Assembly (NCBI GenBank): GCA_019115945.1
Contig: DXCO01000005.1
Span: 1-58,236, forward strand
Direction: 5' to 3'
Length of the DNA: 58,236 nt
Source: Candidatus Borkfalkia excrementavium
GTDB lineage: Bacteria; Bacillota; Clostridia; Christensenellales; Borkfalkiaceae
Each line of letters starts with the position of its first letter. Within the stretch, counting starts at the first letter, position 1. Position numbers and translations under genes: made by a program. The notes under the pieces are model-generated. The model searched no databases. It was given only the letters and a program-made list of their open reading frames with translations, and was not told where the DNA came from. Of this stretch, positions 16,486-25,013 are shown piece after piece.

Positions 16486-19149
16486 TCATTTTTCAAAGAT
16501 CGCATCGAATACTCTGTCACAATTTTTTCTGTCGCGGTAGGCAAACGTGCGGTCAATGCGCTCCGCATACTCTTTTTTCAGAGCACAGCCCCCCTGCATA
16601 TACCCGACGACCGTTTCGACGGCACTGTCAAGGTCTAAGCACACCTCTCCGAATCCGTCCGTTCTCTCGTCAAAATATCCATGCTTACCGACATGCCCGC
16701 CCGAATAAAATCGGTCGCGGTCGAATTGGCAGTAAACGATAGGTTTTTTCAGATAGGCAAAATCAAACATGACCGAAGAATAATCTGTAATCATCAGATC
16801 GCTTTCGGCAAACACGTCTCTGTAACGGCTGTCCGTAGGCAGAAATTTTACGCGGGGATCCTTTTCAAACGCTTCTATATATGCATTATACGTGTTGGGA
16901 TGCGGCAAAAACGCGACGGTATAACCGTACTGTTCGGCCGCGGACAGCAGCCTTTCGTCATTGATGAGCGCGTTGTAAAAGCGGAAATATTCGCTGTTTT
17001 CAAAATTTTCGCTTTTGCTCCATACGCCGTTTACTAACCGTCCGACAAGATATTTGCGCCAGGTCGGCATGATGACGATCTGCTTTTTCGGAGCGTTATA
17101 CAGCCGGTCGTATCGGCAGAGCCCCGTTAAAATAATTTCTTTTTCACTGTAAAAATATTTACCTTCTAAAATTGATTGTCTCTCATAATCTGTAGAAGTA
17201 ATAAAACGAAAAATATTTTTACTATACTTATTCAGCCAATCGGATAAATCACCTTTTATAATTCCGTGCTGTAAAAATACAAACTTCTTCTCCGCCGTTA
17301 TATCGCGGAAGGCTTTGGATTTCATGATCGGGAACATAAAATATTCTTCTGCGGCGGATGAAACGACTTTATCGCAAATCAAATAATGCAGTTTGTGCCG
17401 AACGCTGCAAAAAGGAAGAACTTTGCCGATCTTTTTGATCCGCTTATAATCTTTGCAGTCTTTGCGGATGAGAAAGGCGGCCTTCGCCTGCCCCCGTTTA
17501 TTCTTCCTCAGGTACTCGAAAAACGCCTCGCCGTTGTCGTCCGCTTTGTTCGCACGATCGGATAAAAGCCAGTATTCCCGCCGGCCTCTGTTTCTGAACA
17601 GATGATAATACAATCTGCATGCGAGATTTTTCCATTCGCGGCGGAAAAACAATTCCGCCAAAAATTTTATTTCGCGTTCCAAATGCCCGCGGCGCCCGGC
17701 ATTGCGCACGGAAAGGCCGCCGCCGTGCGCCTGTACCGCCCAATGCTCCGCATGAAAGTATCCGTGCCTGTATTCCGTTCCCACGGAGGAAAAAATGCCG
17801 TAGGTCAAGCGCTGACGGACGACGCGCGTATCCCTTACCGTGCAGGCAATGCGGACCGTCGTTCCCCACCCTTCCAAGGGAATATCGGCGGAAAAACCGA
17901 CGTCGCGGTAAAGCGGAACGCCGAAAGTATAACGCGATTGCGTATTTCTGTCGATCAGGGTACACGGAAAAGCCCTTTCGCCGGAAAGGATCTCTATGCC
18001 GACGGGTTCCTCTTCCGAAAGCCCCACAAAACGAAGGAATCCCTCTATATGCAGCGTATCCCCCTCGATCTTTACAAATTCGACGCGCGCGGCCTGCACG
18101 GAAATTTTTGAGACCGTTCTGTCCGCAAAGACGAGCGCGACTTCATTCCTGCCGGAAACAAGGTCGGGCATGGCACCGTATTTTTGCATCAACAGGAAAA
18201 CTTTATGTTCGGTAAAGATCATCCTCTGCCCGAGGATCACGTCGTCGTCGAACAGTTTGAAAAGCCCGAGCAGAAGGCTGATATATCTCTCTTTTTCCTC
18301 CTCGTTCAAAAGGGCAAAATCGTCCGTTCCGCGAAGCCGCCACTGCAGATCCGCCAAAACCACGTATTGGATATATTTATGAAAAAAACCGAATTTTTCG
18401 AGGCTGAACCGATATGCCCAAAGGGCGAAATGTTCCAGATAATCGAGATACCATCCCTTCTTTTTTCTGCTCGTCTGAATCAGGCTCTGTTCTCCGGCCG
18501 CGCGCCTGCGGTAGTAATATCTGCAAGTATCCAAAACGCCCAGCCGCATCTTGCGGGATAAAAATTTGATGATCTCTTTTGCGTCCTCTCCGCAAACGAG
18601 GCTTGCGTCCTGACAGAAAGTCTGCCTGATATCCGCCGTAAAAAAACTTGCCGCATGCGTCATGAGAATATTGTCCGGCTCTTCGTTCAGATCGATGACA
18701 CGCGAGCCGTTCGCAAATTTATAATTCTGCCAGTGCGGGCCGCTCTGCGCTTCAAAAAAACACATCGGGATCGTCACGACGTCCGTTTCTCCGCCGTGCT
18801 CTTGAAAAAAACGATGGACTTCGGCAAAGGCATTCTTCGACATTTTGTCGTCCGGGTCCATGAAATTGACGTATCTTCCCTCGGCAAGGGCAAGCCCCGC
18901 ATTGCGCGCGGAGGATACGCCTCCGTTTTCCTTATGCACGACGACAACGTTGCGCGGATATTTTGCGGCAAACGCATCGCAGAGCGCACCGCTGCCGTCT
19001 GTGGAACCGTCGTCGACAAGTATCAACTGGATTTTACCGAAGCCGAACGTCTGCCTCGCCAGGCTGCGCACCGCCTCTTTCAGAAAGGGGGCCACGTTAT
19101 AGACCGCCATCACGACGGAAAATTCAAATTTTCGTTCTGTCTTTCGCAT
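16486..19149 (-). CDS. Bifunctional GT2 glycosyltransferase / CDP-glycerol glycerophosphotransferase
   Basis: The 887-residue product joins two enzymes. Residues about 10-250 are a GT-A family 2 glycosyltransferase (VVMAVYNVAPFLKEAV, LVDDGSTDGSG, GGVSSARNAGL, MDPDDK). A middle region of about 250 residues is of unknown role. Residues about 530-887 are a TagF-like CDP-glycerol:polyglycerophosphate transferase (QHGIIKGDLSDWLNK, MPTWRKYLVG, LMITDYSSVMFDFAYLKKP). Such fusions build teichoic-acid-like or capsular polymers on the inner membrane face. It follows a second GT2 gene by 23 bases and is probably in the same operon. Confidence 0.92.
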   Translation of the reverse strand: MRKTERKFEFSVVMAVYNVAPFLKEAVRSLARQTFGFGKIQLILVDDGSTDGSGALCDAFAAKYPRNVVVVHKENGGVSSARNAGLALAEGRYVNFMDPDDKMSKNAFAEVHRFFQEHGGETDVVTIPMCFFEAQSGPHWQNYKFANGSRVIDLNEEPDNILMTHAASFFTADIRQTFCQDASLVCGEDAKEIIKFLSRKMRLGVLDTCRYYYRRRAAGEQSLIQTSRKKKGWYLDYLEHFALWAYRFSLEKFGFFHKYIQYVVLADLQWRLRGTDDFALLNEEEKERYISLLLGLFKLFDDDVILGQRMIFTEHKVFLLMQKYGAMPDLVSGRNEVALVFADRTVSKISVQAARVEFVKIEGDTLHIEGFLRFVGLSEEEPVGIEILSGERAFPCTLIDRNTQSRYTFGVPLYRDVGFSADIPLEGWGTTVRIACTVRDTRVVRQRLTYGIFSSVGTEYRHGYFHAEHWAVQAHGGGLSVRNAGRRGHLEREIKFLAELFFRREWKNLACRLYYHLFRNRGRREYWLLSDRANKADDNGEAFFEYLRKNKRGQAKAAFLIRKDCKDYKRIKKIGKVLPFCSVRHKLHYLICDKVVSSAAEEYFMFPIMKSKAFRDITAEKKFVFLQHGIIKGDLSDWLNKYSKNIFRFITSTDYERQSILEGKYFYSEKEIILTGLCRYDRLYNAPKKQIVIMPTWRKYLVGRLVNGVWSKSENFENSEYFRFYNALINDERLLSAAEQYGYTVAFLPHPNTYNAYIEAFEKDPRVKFLPTDSRYRDVFAESDLMITDYSSVMFDFAYLKKPIVYCQFDRDRFYSGGHVGKHGYFDERTDGFGEVCLDLDSAVETVVGYMQGGCALKKEYAERIDRTFAYRDRKNCDRVFDAIFEK

Positions 19150-19172
19150 GCGTTCCTATCCTTACAAAAATT

Positions 19173-20372
19173 TTACCAAAGAAGTTTCAGCCGTTCGCGC
19201 GCCCTGCCGCCGGGAGGAAAAAGCACGTCCGCCGCAACGCAAAGCGCCTTGTTGTGGCGCAGCCTGTTTTTCAAACTGATCTTCGGCGCGGGGACGGAAA
19301 AAACCCCGTCTCGCTTCACCCGTTCGGCCGTGATCCCACGCTCCTTTTGCAGGCGCGCTAGTTCTTGCTCGAAATATGCGCAACCGCCGCCGGAAAGGGT
19401 GCCGCCGCCCTGCACGGCAATTTCGTGCAGCAACTCGTCGTATTCGAACAGATTGTCCGGAAAAAGAGCGTGCACGGTGGAAACGAATCCCCGCCTTGCC
19501 GCGCGGCCGTGCCCGAACGCCTCGGCCTCGCGCAGAAGTTCGGGCGAAACCTTTTCCGCCCGGGCGCAAAAGTCTTTTGCAAGCAGCGCACGCCATGCCC
19601 GAAGCGCCTTTGCGCGGCGTTCGCCGAGCGGGCTTTTTTCGATCTCGTCGAACACAAAGCAGGCGCAGCGCAGATTGTCGGCAAGTTTTTCCGCCGTATC
19701 CGCACGCACCATCTGCCCGCCGTGCAATCTGTAAAAATACCAGCCGCCCTGTACGACTTCAAGGCTATTTGCGCGGCGGAGCGCAAAATGGGAGAGCAAT
19801 ACGTCCTCCGCATAGCCGAGCGGAAAGTCGGGAAGGCATGCCTTCATCTCTCCGACCGCGCCTTTGAGAAGATCGGCGGCAAACATTTTGTTCCACGCCA
19901 CGTAGCGCGAATGTTCGCGGCCCGCACGCTCGAAGAAAAAATCGTAGACGTTTTCCGTAAGAACGCGCGGTTTGCGCATGGTCCCGTCGAGCGAAAAGCG
20001 GTAGATGCTGTTTTCCGTAAGACAGGCCCAGCCGCCCACCGCGACGTCCCGCCCCCGCCGCATCGCTTCCAACAGGCGGGAATAATAGGAAAAGGACACC
20101 TTGTCGTCCGAATCCGCAAACGCGATGTATTTCCCCTCGGCGCTTTGAGCGCCCGCAACGCGCGCCGCGGAAAGTCCCCTGTGTTCCAGTTTCAGATAAC
20201 GCACCGCGGGAAACGCGGCCAAAAGGGCGGAATAATCCTTATGCGAGCCGTCGTCCGCGATCACGATCTCGTAATCGGAAAGATCGGAACGGACAATGCT
20301 CCCGAGGCATTCCTTCAGATATGATTCCTCCGTGTCGTACACGCAGACGACGATGGAAAGTTCCGGACGCAA
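19173..20372 (-). CDS. Family 2 glycosyltransferase
   Basis: The product has a GT-A fold: ELSIVVCVYDTEESYLKECL, IVIADDGSHKDYSAL, LSAARVAGAQSAEGKYIAFADSDDK (the DxD-like metal site). The C-terminal half of about 200 residues is variable and basic. I prefer a TTG start at 20372 with GGGAGG eight bases upstream, giving 399 residues; a GTG at 20393 would place the ribosome site inside the gene. It leads the cell-surface polymer operon with the GT2-TagF gene. Confidence 0.9.
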   Translation of the reverse strand: MRPELSIVVCVYDTEESYLKECLGSIVRSDLSDYEIVIADDGSHKDYSALLAAFPAVRYLKLEHRGLSAARVAGAQSAEGKYIAFADSDDKVSFSYYSRLLEAMRRGRDVAVGGWACLTENSIYRFSLDGTMRKPRVLTENVYDFFFERAGREHSRYVAWNKMFAADLLKGAVGEMKACLPDFPLGYAEDVLLSHFALRRANSLEVVQGGWYFYRLHGGQMVRADTAEKLADNLRCACFVFDEIEKSPLGERRAKALRAWRALLAKDFCARAEKVSPELLREAEAFGHGRAARRGFVSTVHALFPDNLFEYDELLHEIAVQGGGTLSGGGCAYFEQELARLQKERGITAERVKRDGVFSVPAPKISLKNRLRHNKALCVAADVLFPPGGRARERLKLLW

Positions 20373-20454
20373 ATGCGATACCCTCCCGCGCACTTCGGCG
20401 CTCTCTTTCGCTCAAAAACATGCCCGTCCCGCAGAAGCGGGAGGCGTTTTATCC

Positions 20455-20483
20455 AGTATAGCACACGACGCGCGGCGTGGCAA
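20455..20483 (-). promoter_or_regulatory. Promoter of the glycosyltransferase operon
   Basis: On the minus strand TTGCCA (20483-20478), 17 bases, TATACT (20460-20455). The roughly 80-base leader holds a small CCCGC/GCGGG hairpin. Confidence 0.7.
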
Positions 20484-20554
20484 AGCATGAAACTTGCAAA
20501 AAGAGAGTTTCACGAATTTTCCCCTCCCTTTTCACAACAAACCGACAAAGGCTG

Positions 20555-21022
20555 TCAAAATTCGGCAATCGCGGCAAATTTTGCACCGACAAAGGCGGCG
20601 AGTGCGGAAACGGAAACCCTGATCTGGCAGCCCACCCTGCCCGCGCTCACGTAAATTTCCTCCGCATCGTTCGCGCTTTCGTCTATAAACGTCGGAAACC
20701 GCTTTTTCATGCCCACCGGAGAACAGCCGCCGTGTATGTATCCGGTTAGCGGCTCGAGTTCCTTTTGCCTGATCATCGAAACGGATTTTACGCCCGCGGC
20801 CCGCGCCGCGCTCTTCAGGTCGAGCGAGGCGCATACGGGCACGCAGAATACGAAATGTTCGCCCTTGTCCGATACGGTCACGAGCGTTTTGAATACCCTG
20901 CGCTCGTCCTCTCCGAGAAGTTGCGCGACCTTTTGCCCGTCCGTAATCTCCGGCGCGTAGGCAAAACTTTCGTATGCGATCTTTTTCGCGTCCAGAAGGC
21001 GCATCGCGTTGGTTTTCGTCAT
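20555..21022 (-). CDS. ybaK: Cys-tRNA(Pro) deacylase, YbaK family
   Basis: The 155-residue product is a full-length YbaK/EbsC protein that hydrolyses mischarged Cys-tRNA(Pro). It starts MTKTNAMRLLDAKKIAYESFAY and shows VFKTLVTVSDKGEHFVFCVPV, the Lys in KSVSMIRQKELEPLTGYIHGGCSPVG and the GCSPVGMKK loop typical of the family. The ATG follows GGAGAGTT. It stands between the glycosyltransferase operon and the divergent MATE gene. Confidence 0.94.
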   Translation of the reverse strand: MTKTNAMRLLDAKKIAYESFAYAPEITDGQKVAQLLGEDERRVFKTLVTVSDKGEHFVFCVPVCASLDLKSAARAAGVKSVSMIRQKELEPLTGYIHGGCSPVGMKKRFPTFIDESANDAEEIYVSAGRVGCQIRVSVSALAAFVGAKFAAIAEF

Positions 21023-21110
21023 TTTATGTAACTCTCCTTTCCGTTAAAACGATTTTGCAAAGCCGCGCAAAAACCGCGGCAAAATTCTGCGGATTTCTCC
21101 GCGTTTTCCG

Positions 21111-21139
21111 TTGACATGCGGCGCGTGAAATGATAAGAT
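21111..21139 (+). promoter_or_regulatory. Promoter for the MATE exporter
   Basis: TTGACA, 17 bases, TAAGAT. It ends 36 bases before the ATG at 21176. The stretch just upstream is rich in CCGCG/CGCGG half-sites that could pair. Confidence 0.8.
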
Positions 21140-21175
21140 ACCCTTGTCAAAAAACCATTCAAAGAAGCGCCTTTT

Positions 21176-22546
21176 ATGAAAGCACTCGACTTGGGAAACA
21201 GCCGCGTATTCAGCACCGTGATCAAACTGACCATCCCCGCGATGGTCGCGCAATTTATTAACGTGCTCTATTCCATCGTGGACAGGATGTACGTCGGCAA
21301 CATCCCCGAAATCGGCGGAAAAGCGCTCGCCGGACTGGGCGTATGCGCCCCGATTGCGACGCTCATCTCCTCTTTCGCCTTTCTGATCGGGCTGGGCGGA
21401 GCACCCCTTTTTGCCATGTCTTTGGGCGAAAACAATCAGGAGGGCGCCAAAAAGATCCTGTCCAATGCCTTTCTCGCACTGATCGGGCTTGCGGCGGTCG
21501 TGACGGCCCTCACCCTTTCCCTGCTCCGCCCGCTGCTGATGACCTTCGGCGCGAGCGAAGAGACGTACGGCTACGCGAGGACGTATCTTATGATCTATGC
21601 CGCGGGCTCCGTCTTTTCCATCGTGGGAACGGGGCTCAACCAGTATATCATTGCGCAGGGATATTCGGGCATCGGCATGGCGACCACCGTGATCGGCGCG
21701 ATCGCGAACATCGCCCTCGACCCCCTGTTTATCTTCGTTTTCGGCATGGACGTGGCGGGCGCGGCGATCGCGACCGTCATTTCGCAGTTCCTCTCTTTCG
21801 CGTTCGTCATCGTATTTCTGCGACTGAAAAGCACGAAAGTGCGGCTCACACTCGGCGGCTATTCCTTCAAGATCATCGGCAAAACGGTCAAACTCGGCAT
21901 TTCGCCCTTTCTGATAACGGCCACGGACAGCGCGATCATCATCGTATCCAACGCCGTGCTGCAGCGCTACGGCGGCGCGGAGGGAGACATGTGGATCACC
22001 GTCTCTACCGTGGTGCAGGCGTTCATGTCCCTGATCACGTATCCCATGCTGGGCATTTCCACCGGTTCTCAGCCCGTAATCAGTTATAACTACGGAGCAA
22101 AAAACTTTGCGCTCATCAAAAAGGCGGAAAAAATCATACTGAGCATGTGCCTCATCTTTACGACGCTCATGTTCTGCCTTTCCTTCGTCATCTCAGAGCC
22201 GTTCACCGCGCTGTTTACGAAGGATGCGCAGATCATAAAAGAGAGCGTGCGCGGCATACGCGTCTTTATGATCGGCATCATCCCCCTGTCCTTTGCCTAC
22301 GCTTTCGTGGACGGGCTTACGGCGCTCGGGCAGCCGCAGTATGCGATCAGCATCTCTTTCGGCAGAAAACTTGTCGTTTATCTCGGGAGCCTTCTTTTGC
22401 TGCCCGCCTTTTTCGGGGTGCGCGCCGCCTTTTATGCGGAACCCATCGCGGACATCGTTGCGGCAATCGTCTCGACGACTATTTTCCTGATCGCCTACCC
22501 GAAAATCAAACGGAAAAGGGAGCGCGCGCAGGGCAACCTGCTCTGA
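21176..22546 (+). CDS. MATE family efflux transporter
   Basis: The 456-residue polytopic protein has twelve hydrophobic segments and the MATE halves: PAMVAQFINVLYSIVDRMYVG near residue 20 and the repeat-half ATDSAIIIVSNAVLQRYGG. The NorM/DinF superfamily exports drugs or metabolites against Na+ or H+. The sequence resembles Bacillota MATE proteins of the MepA branch. Substrate unknown. The stop is directly followed by the convergent stop of the M16 gene, with no spacer for a terminator. Confidence 0.93.
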   Translation: MKALDLGNSRVFSTVIKLTIPAMVAQFINVLYSIVDRMYVGNIPEIGGKALAGLGVCAPIATLISSFAFLIGLGGAPLFAMSLGENNQEGAKKILSNAFLALIGLAAVVTALTLSLLRPLLMTFGASEETYGYARTYLMIYAAGSVFSIVGTGLNQYIIAQGYSGIGMATTVIGAIANIALDPLFIFVFGMDVAGAAIATVISQFLSFAFVIVFLRLKSTKVRLTLGGYSFKIIGKTVKLGISPFLITATDSAIIIVSNAVLQRYGGAEGDMWITVSTVVQAFMSLITYPMLGISTGSQPVISYNYGAKNFALIKKAEKIILSMCLIFTTLMFCLSFVISEPFTALFTKDAQIIKESVRGIRVFMIGIIPLSFAYAFVDGLTALGQPQYAISISFGRKLVVYLGSLLLLPAFFGVRAAFYAEPIADIVAAIVSTTIFLIAYPKIKRKRERAQGNLL

Positions 22547-23761
22547 TCATCCTCCGATATAATACATCTTCCGCCCGGCGGACGCGATCTTTCTCCAGCA
22601 GGCGGAAAGTTTTTCATCGGTGAAGCGGGAAAAGATCTCCCGCTCTTCCCGCAGCGTGACCGCCCTGCCAACATCCGCCCACGTATCCGCATAATGGGAG
22701 CACAGGCGCTCAGGATTATCGTACAAAAAGACCATGTTATCGAAAAGAAACGGCCTGACCAGCCGGGAAAAAGGCGTATATTCCGCCGCCCACTCGAATT
22801 CCGAGGCGAGGGCGGCAAATTTTTTCTTTTCTTTCCGCTTGATGTACGCCAGCCAGGAAAAGACGATCTCGTCTCCCTGCACGGAATAATTTCCTTCCAC
22901 AGAATAAAAACGGAATCCGTGTTCGTCGAAAAATTTCAGAAACGCCGCGTCCATGCCGTCGAACAGCGCGCTTTTCAGCCAATAGGCGGCAAATTTGAGT
23001 TCTTCGGACGCGCCCGTAACGTGATAGACCGCCAGCGCCTGCAAATTTCTGCCGCCGCCCAGTTTGTTGACGGGCTTGTCTTCCCGCAATTCCGCCTTGC
23101 TCTCATATTCGTATTTTTGCAGCGGAAGGCGGCCGAAAGAAGAGGCGACTTTCGCAAAATCTTCTTCCGAAAATGCGCCCGCCAGAAAAATTCTGATCCC
23201 GTCCGTAAACAGGCTCTCGCGCGCGGCGGCAAGTTCTTCGCGGGTGAGCGTTTCAAGTTCACCGATCTCTCCCAACACGGAAGACGTGAAGCGTTCGTCG
23301 TACCATTCCTTGCGGAGGATCTCCGCGGAACGGTTGTCGTAAAACTCATACTCGTAAATTTCGTTTCGGATGACGGCGAGCACGGACTCAAATTCCTCTT
23401 CGCCGTATTCCTTTTGCGTGAGCATGGAAAAGAGAAGCCCCAACTGATCGGCAAAGACCTCTTTCCGGCAGACAAAGTTGAAACACATGTAATTTTTTGT
23501 GGTATAGCCCATGATCTCGGAGCCGCGCGAAGTCATTTCCGCATTGATCTCGGCGGCGCGCTTTTCCCCTGCCCGCTCGAAAAACATGTGCTCCGTGAAA
23601 TGATAGACGCCCGCCTTTTGCCCGGGAATAAAGGGCATGACGACAGAAAAGGCGACGGCGCTCAACGCGGGCGCCGAAAAACACACCGTTTCCGCGCCGT
23701 TTTCCAAAATCACTTTCTTTTCTTCCCCTCCGGCGGGGAAAACCGCTTCAAATTCCTTCAT
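22547..23761 (-). CDS. M16 (pitrilysin) family metallopeptidase
   Basis: The 404-residue product has the inverted zinc motif HFTEH (HxxEH) at about residue 54 and the downstream glutamate in AVIRNEIYEYEFYDN, so its catalytic site looks complete. It is about the size of bacterial single-half M16B peptidases, which work in pairs or as homodimers; there is no second M16 gene next to it. The last 120 residues are aromatic-rich and less conserved. A cytosolic peptidase is expected; no signal peptide is seen. Its own promoter lies 30 bases upstream. Confidence 0.85.
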   Translation of the reverse strand: MKEFEAVFPAGGEEKKVILENGAETVCFSAPALSAVAFSVVMPFIPGQKAGVYHFTEHMFFERAGEKRAAEINAEMTSRGSEIMGYTTKNYMCFNFVCRKEVFADQLGLLFSMLTQKEYGEEEFESVLAVIRNEIYEYEFYDNRSAEILRKEWYDERFTSSVLGEIGELETLTREELAAARESLFTDGIRIFLAGAFSEEDFAKVASSFGRLPLQKYEYESKAELREDKPVNKLGGGRNLQALAVYHVTGASEELKFAAYWLKSALFDGMDAAFLKFFDEHGFRFYSVEGNYSVQGDEIVFSWLAYIKRKEKKKFAALASEFEWAAEYTPFSRLVRPFLFDNMVFLYDNPERLCSHYADTWADVGRAVTLREEREIFSRFTDEKLSACWRKIASAGRKMYYIGG

Positions 23762-23790
23762 AAATCACCCGCGGCAAACCGTACCGCCGC

Positions 23791-23820
23791 ATTTTACCAT
23801 AATAAAATACCGTATGTCAA
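23791..23820 (-). promoter_or_regulatory. Promoter for the M16 peptidase
   Basis: On the minus strand TTGACA (23820-23815), 18 bases, TAAAAT (23796-23791). Confidence 0.8.
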
Positions 23821-23848
23821 TTTTATCCGTTTCAAAAAAACTGCCTTA

Positions 23849-23987
23849 TTTTCCACAAAATAACATACAATTTTACTGAAATAGGTTTATTTTTACAGAC
23901 TATGCCGTTCTTTTACAAATTTTATACAACCTTTCGACAACTTTATCCACAGCCGAAAACAAAAATGTGGACAACTCAGGTGGACAA
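23849..23987. other. Cluster of DnaA-box-like 9-mers in an AT-rich gap
   Basis: Within the AT-rich region past the lysR stop are TTTTCCACA (23849-23857), the perfect DnaA box TTATCCACA (23943-23951), TGTGGACAA (23966-23974, opposite strand) and the weaker GGTGGACAA (23979-23987, inside the lysR 3' end). No dnaA or dnaN is nearby. Chance is possible in an AT-rich gap. Confidence 0.4.
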
Positions 23988-24848
23988 CGATTGCGTTTTA
24001 CCGACGGCCGCCAACCCCTCCGCAAGCGGATCGCCCTTGCGGAAAGCGCAGTAACTGACCAGTTCGGGGAGCGAAAAGTCCAGCGTGGGAACGATTTCCA
24101 ACTCTCCCGCAGCGATCTCTTTTTCCGCCATTTTGTAAGGCAGGAAGGAGATGCCGATGCCGTCTTTGAGATAATCTTTGACTTTGCCGCTGTTGTCGAT
24201 CTCCAGCCCGAACGCATGGCGGGGCGGAAAGAGAGAGCGGACGAACTCGCCCGCGTCGCCGAAGGCAAAATTGCACATGAGATAGTCTGCCGATGCAAGT
24301 TCCGCCTTCGCGATGCCCCGTTTATACTTGTTCTTATCCGGCCGTGCAAGCAAGACCAGCCTGTCCGAAGAAAACTTTTTGCACACAAACCCCGCCTTTT
24401 TGAGCGGCAGATAGGAAAAGGCAACGTCGATGATCCCGTCCTGCAGCATGCGCAACAGATCCAGCGAATGCCCCAGCGTGATCTTGAGCGCGACGCCCGG
24501 ATGTGTGCGGTAAAATCCGCTGAGAACGGGATAAAGATCGCTCTCGTAAACGGCGTTGATCGTGCCGACGCGCAATTTTTCCTTGAAGCGCGCGGAGGCG
24601 TTCACCTCTTGTATGAACGTCTCTTCCAATTCGTCGATGCGGAGCGCGTACGAAAGAAAAAGCGCGCCTTCATCCGTCAGTTCCACGCCGCCCTGCTTTC
24701 TGACGAACAGTTTTTTGCCCGTCTCGTTTTCCAGTTCAAGGATCCTGTTCGTGACGGTGGACTGCGCGACGTACAGCCTTTCCGCCGTGCGCGTGAAATT
24801 TTTCAGTTTTGAAAGCATGATGAATGTTTTGATCCCTTCCGAATTCAC
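23976..24848 (-). CDS. LysR-type transcriptional regulator
   Basis: The 290-residue product has an N-terminal winged helix-turn-helix (GIKTFIMLSKLKNFTRTAERL, YVAQSTVTNRILELENETGKKLFVR) and a periplasmic-binding-like effector domain from about residue 90. The start is a GTG at 24848 with GGGAG upstream. It is divergent from leuC, and the shared gap holds a LysR-style operator, so it probably activates the leucine genes. The effector may be 2-isopropylmalate or another leucine-pathway intermediate, by analogy with LeuO/LeuB-type regulators; that is inference. Confidence 0.92.
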   Translation of the reverse strand: MNSEGIKTFIMLSKLKNFTRTAERLYVAQSTVTNRILELENETGKKLFVRKQGGVELTDEGALFLSYALRIDELEETFIQEVNASARFKEKLRVGTINAVYESDLYPVLSGFYRTHPGVALKITLGHSLDLLRMLQDGIIDVAFSYLPLKKAGFVCKKFSSDRLVLLARPDKNKYKRGIAKAELASADYLMCNFAFGDAGEFVRSLFPPRHAFGLEIDNSGKVKDYLKDGIGISFLPYKMAEKEIAAGELEIVPTLDFSLPELVSYCAFRKGDPLAEGLAAVGKTQSLST

Positions 24849-24890
24849 TGTCTTCTCCCTTTTCCGATGCGCGGAAACGATTCGTTTTTC

Positions 24891-24918
24891 AAATAGATAT
24901 AATTAAAATTATCTATTT
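24891..24918. promoter_or_regulatory. LysR operator upstream of leuC
   Basis: AAATAGATA and TATCTATTT form perfect nine-base arms around a ten-base AT spacer that itself contains ATAATT/AATTAT. The dyad lies just upstream of the leuC -35 box, the usual place for a LysR activator recognition site. Confidence 0.7.
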
Positions 24919-24927
24919 TATAAATCG

Positions 24928-24956
24928 TTTACAAATTATATCATATGTGCTATAAT
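24928..24956 (+). promoter_or_regulatory. Strong promoter for leuC
   Basis: TTTACA, 17 bases, TATAAT, with TG two bases before the -10 box. Transcription should start near 24963, about 50 bases before the leuC ATG, too short for a T-box leader. Confidence 0.85.
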
Positions 24957-25013
24957 AAAGCAACCGAAACGAAAAGAAAGTTTTATTCTTAAATTATCAA
25001 GGAGAAGGTTATT

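Noticed and set aside
24957-25013. T-box leader for leuC
   Set aside because: The leader is about 50 bases and has no T-box or specifier loop.
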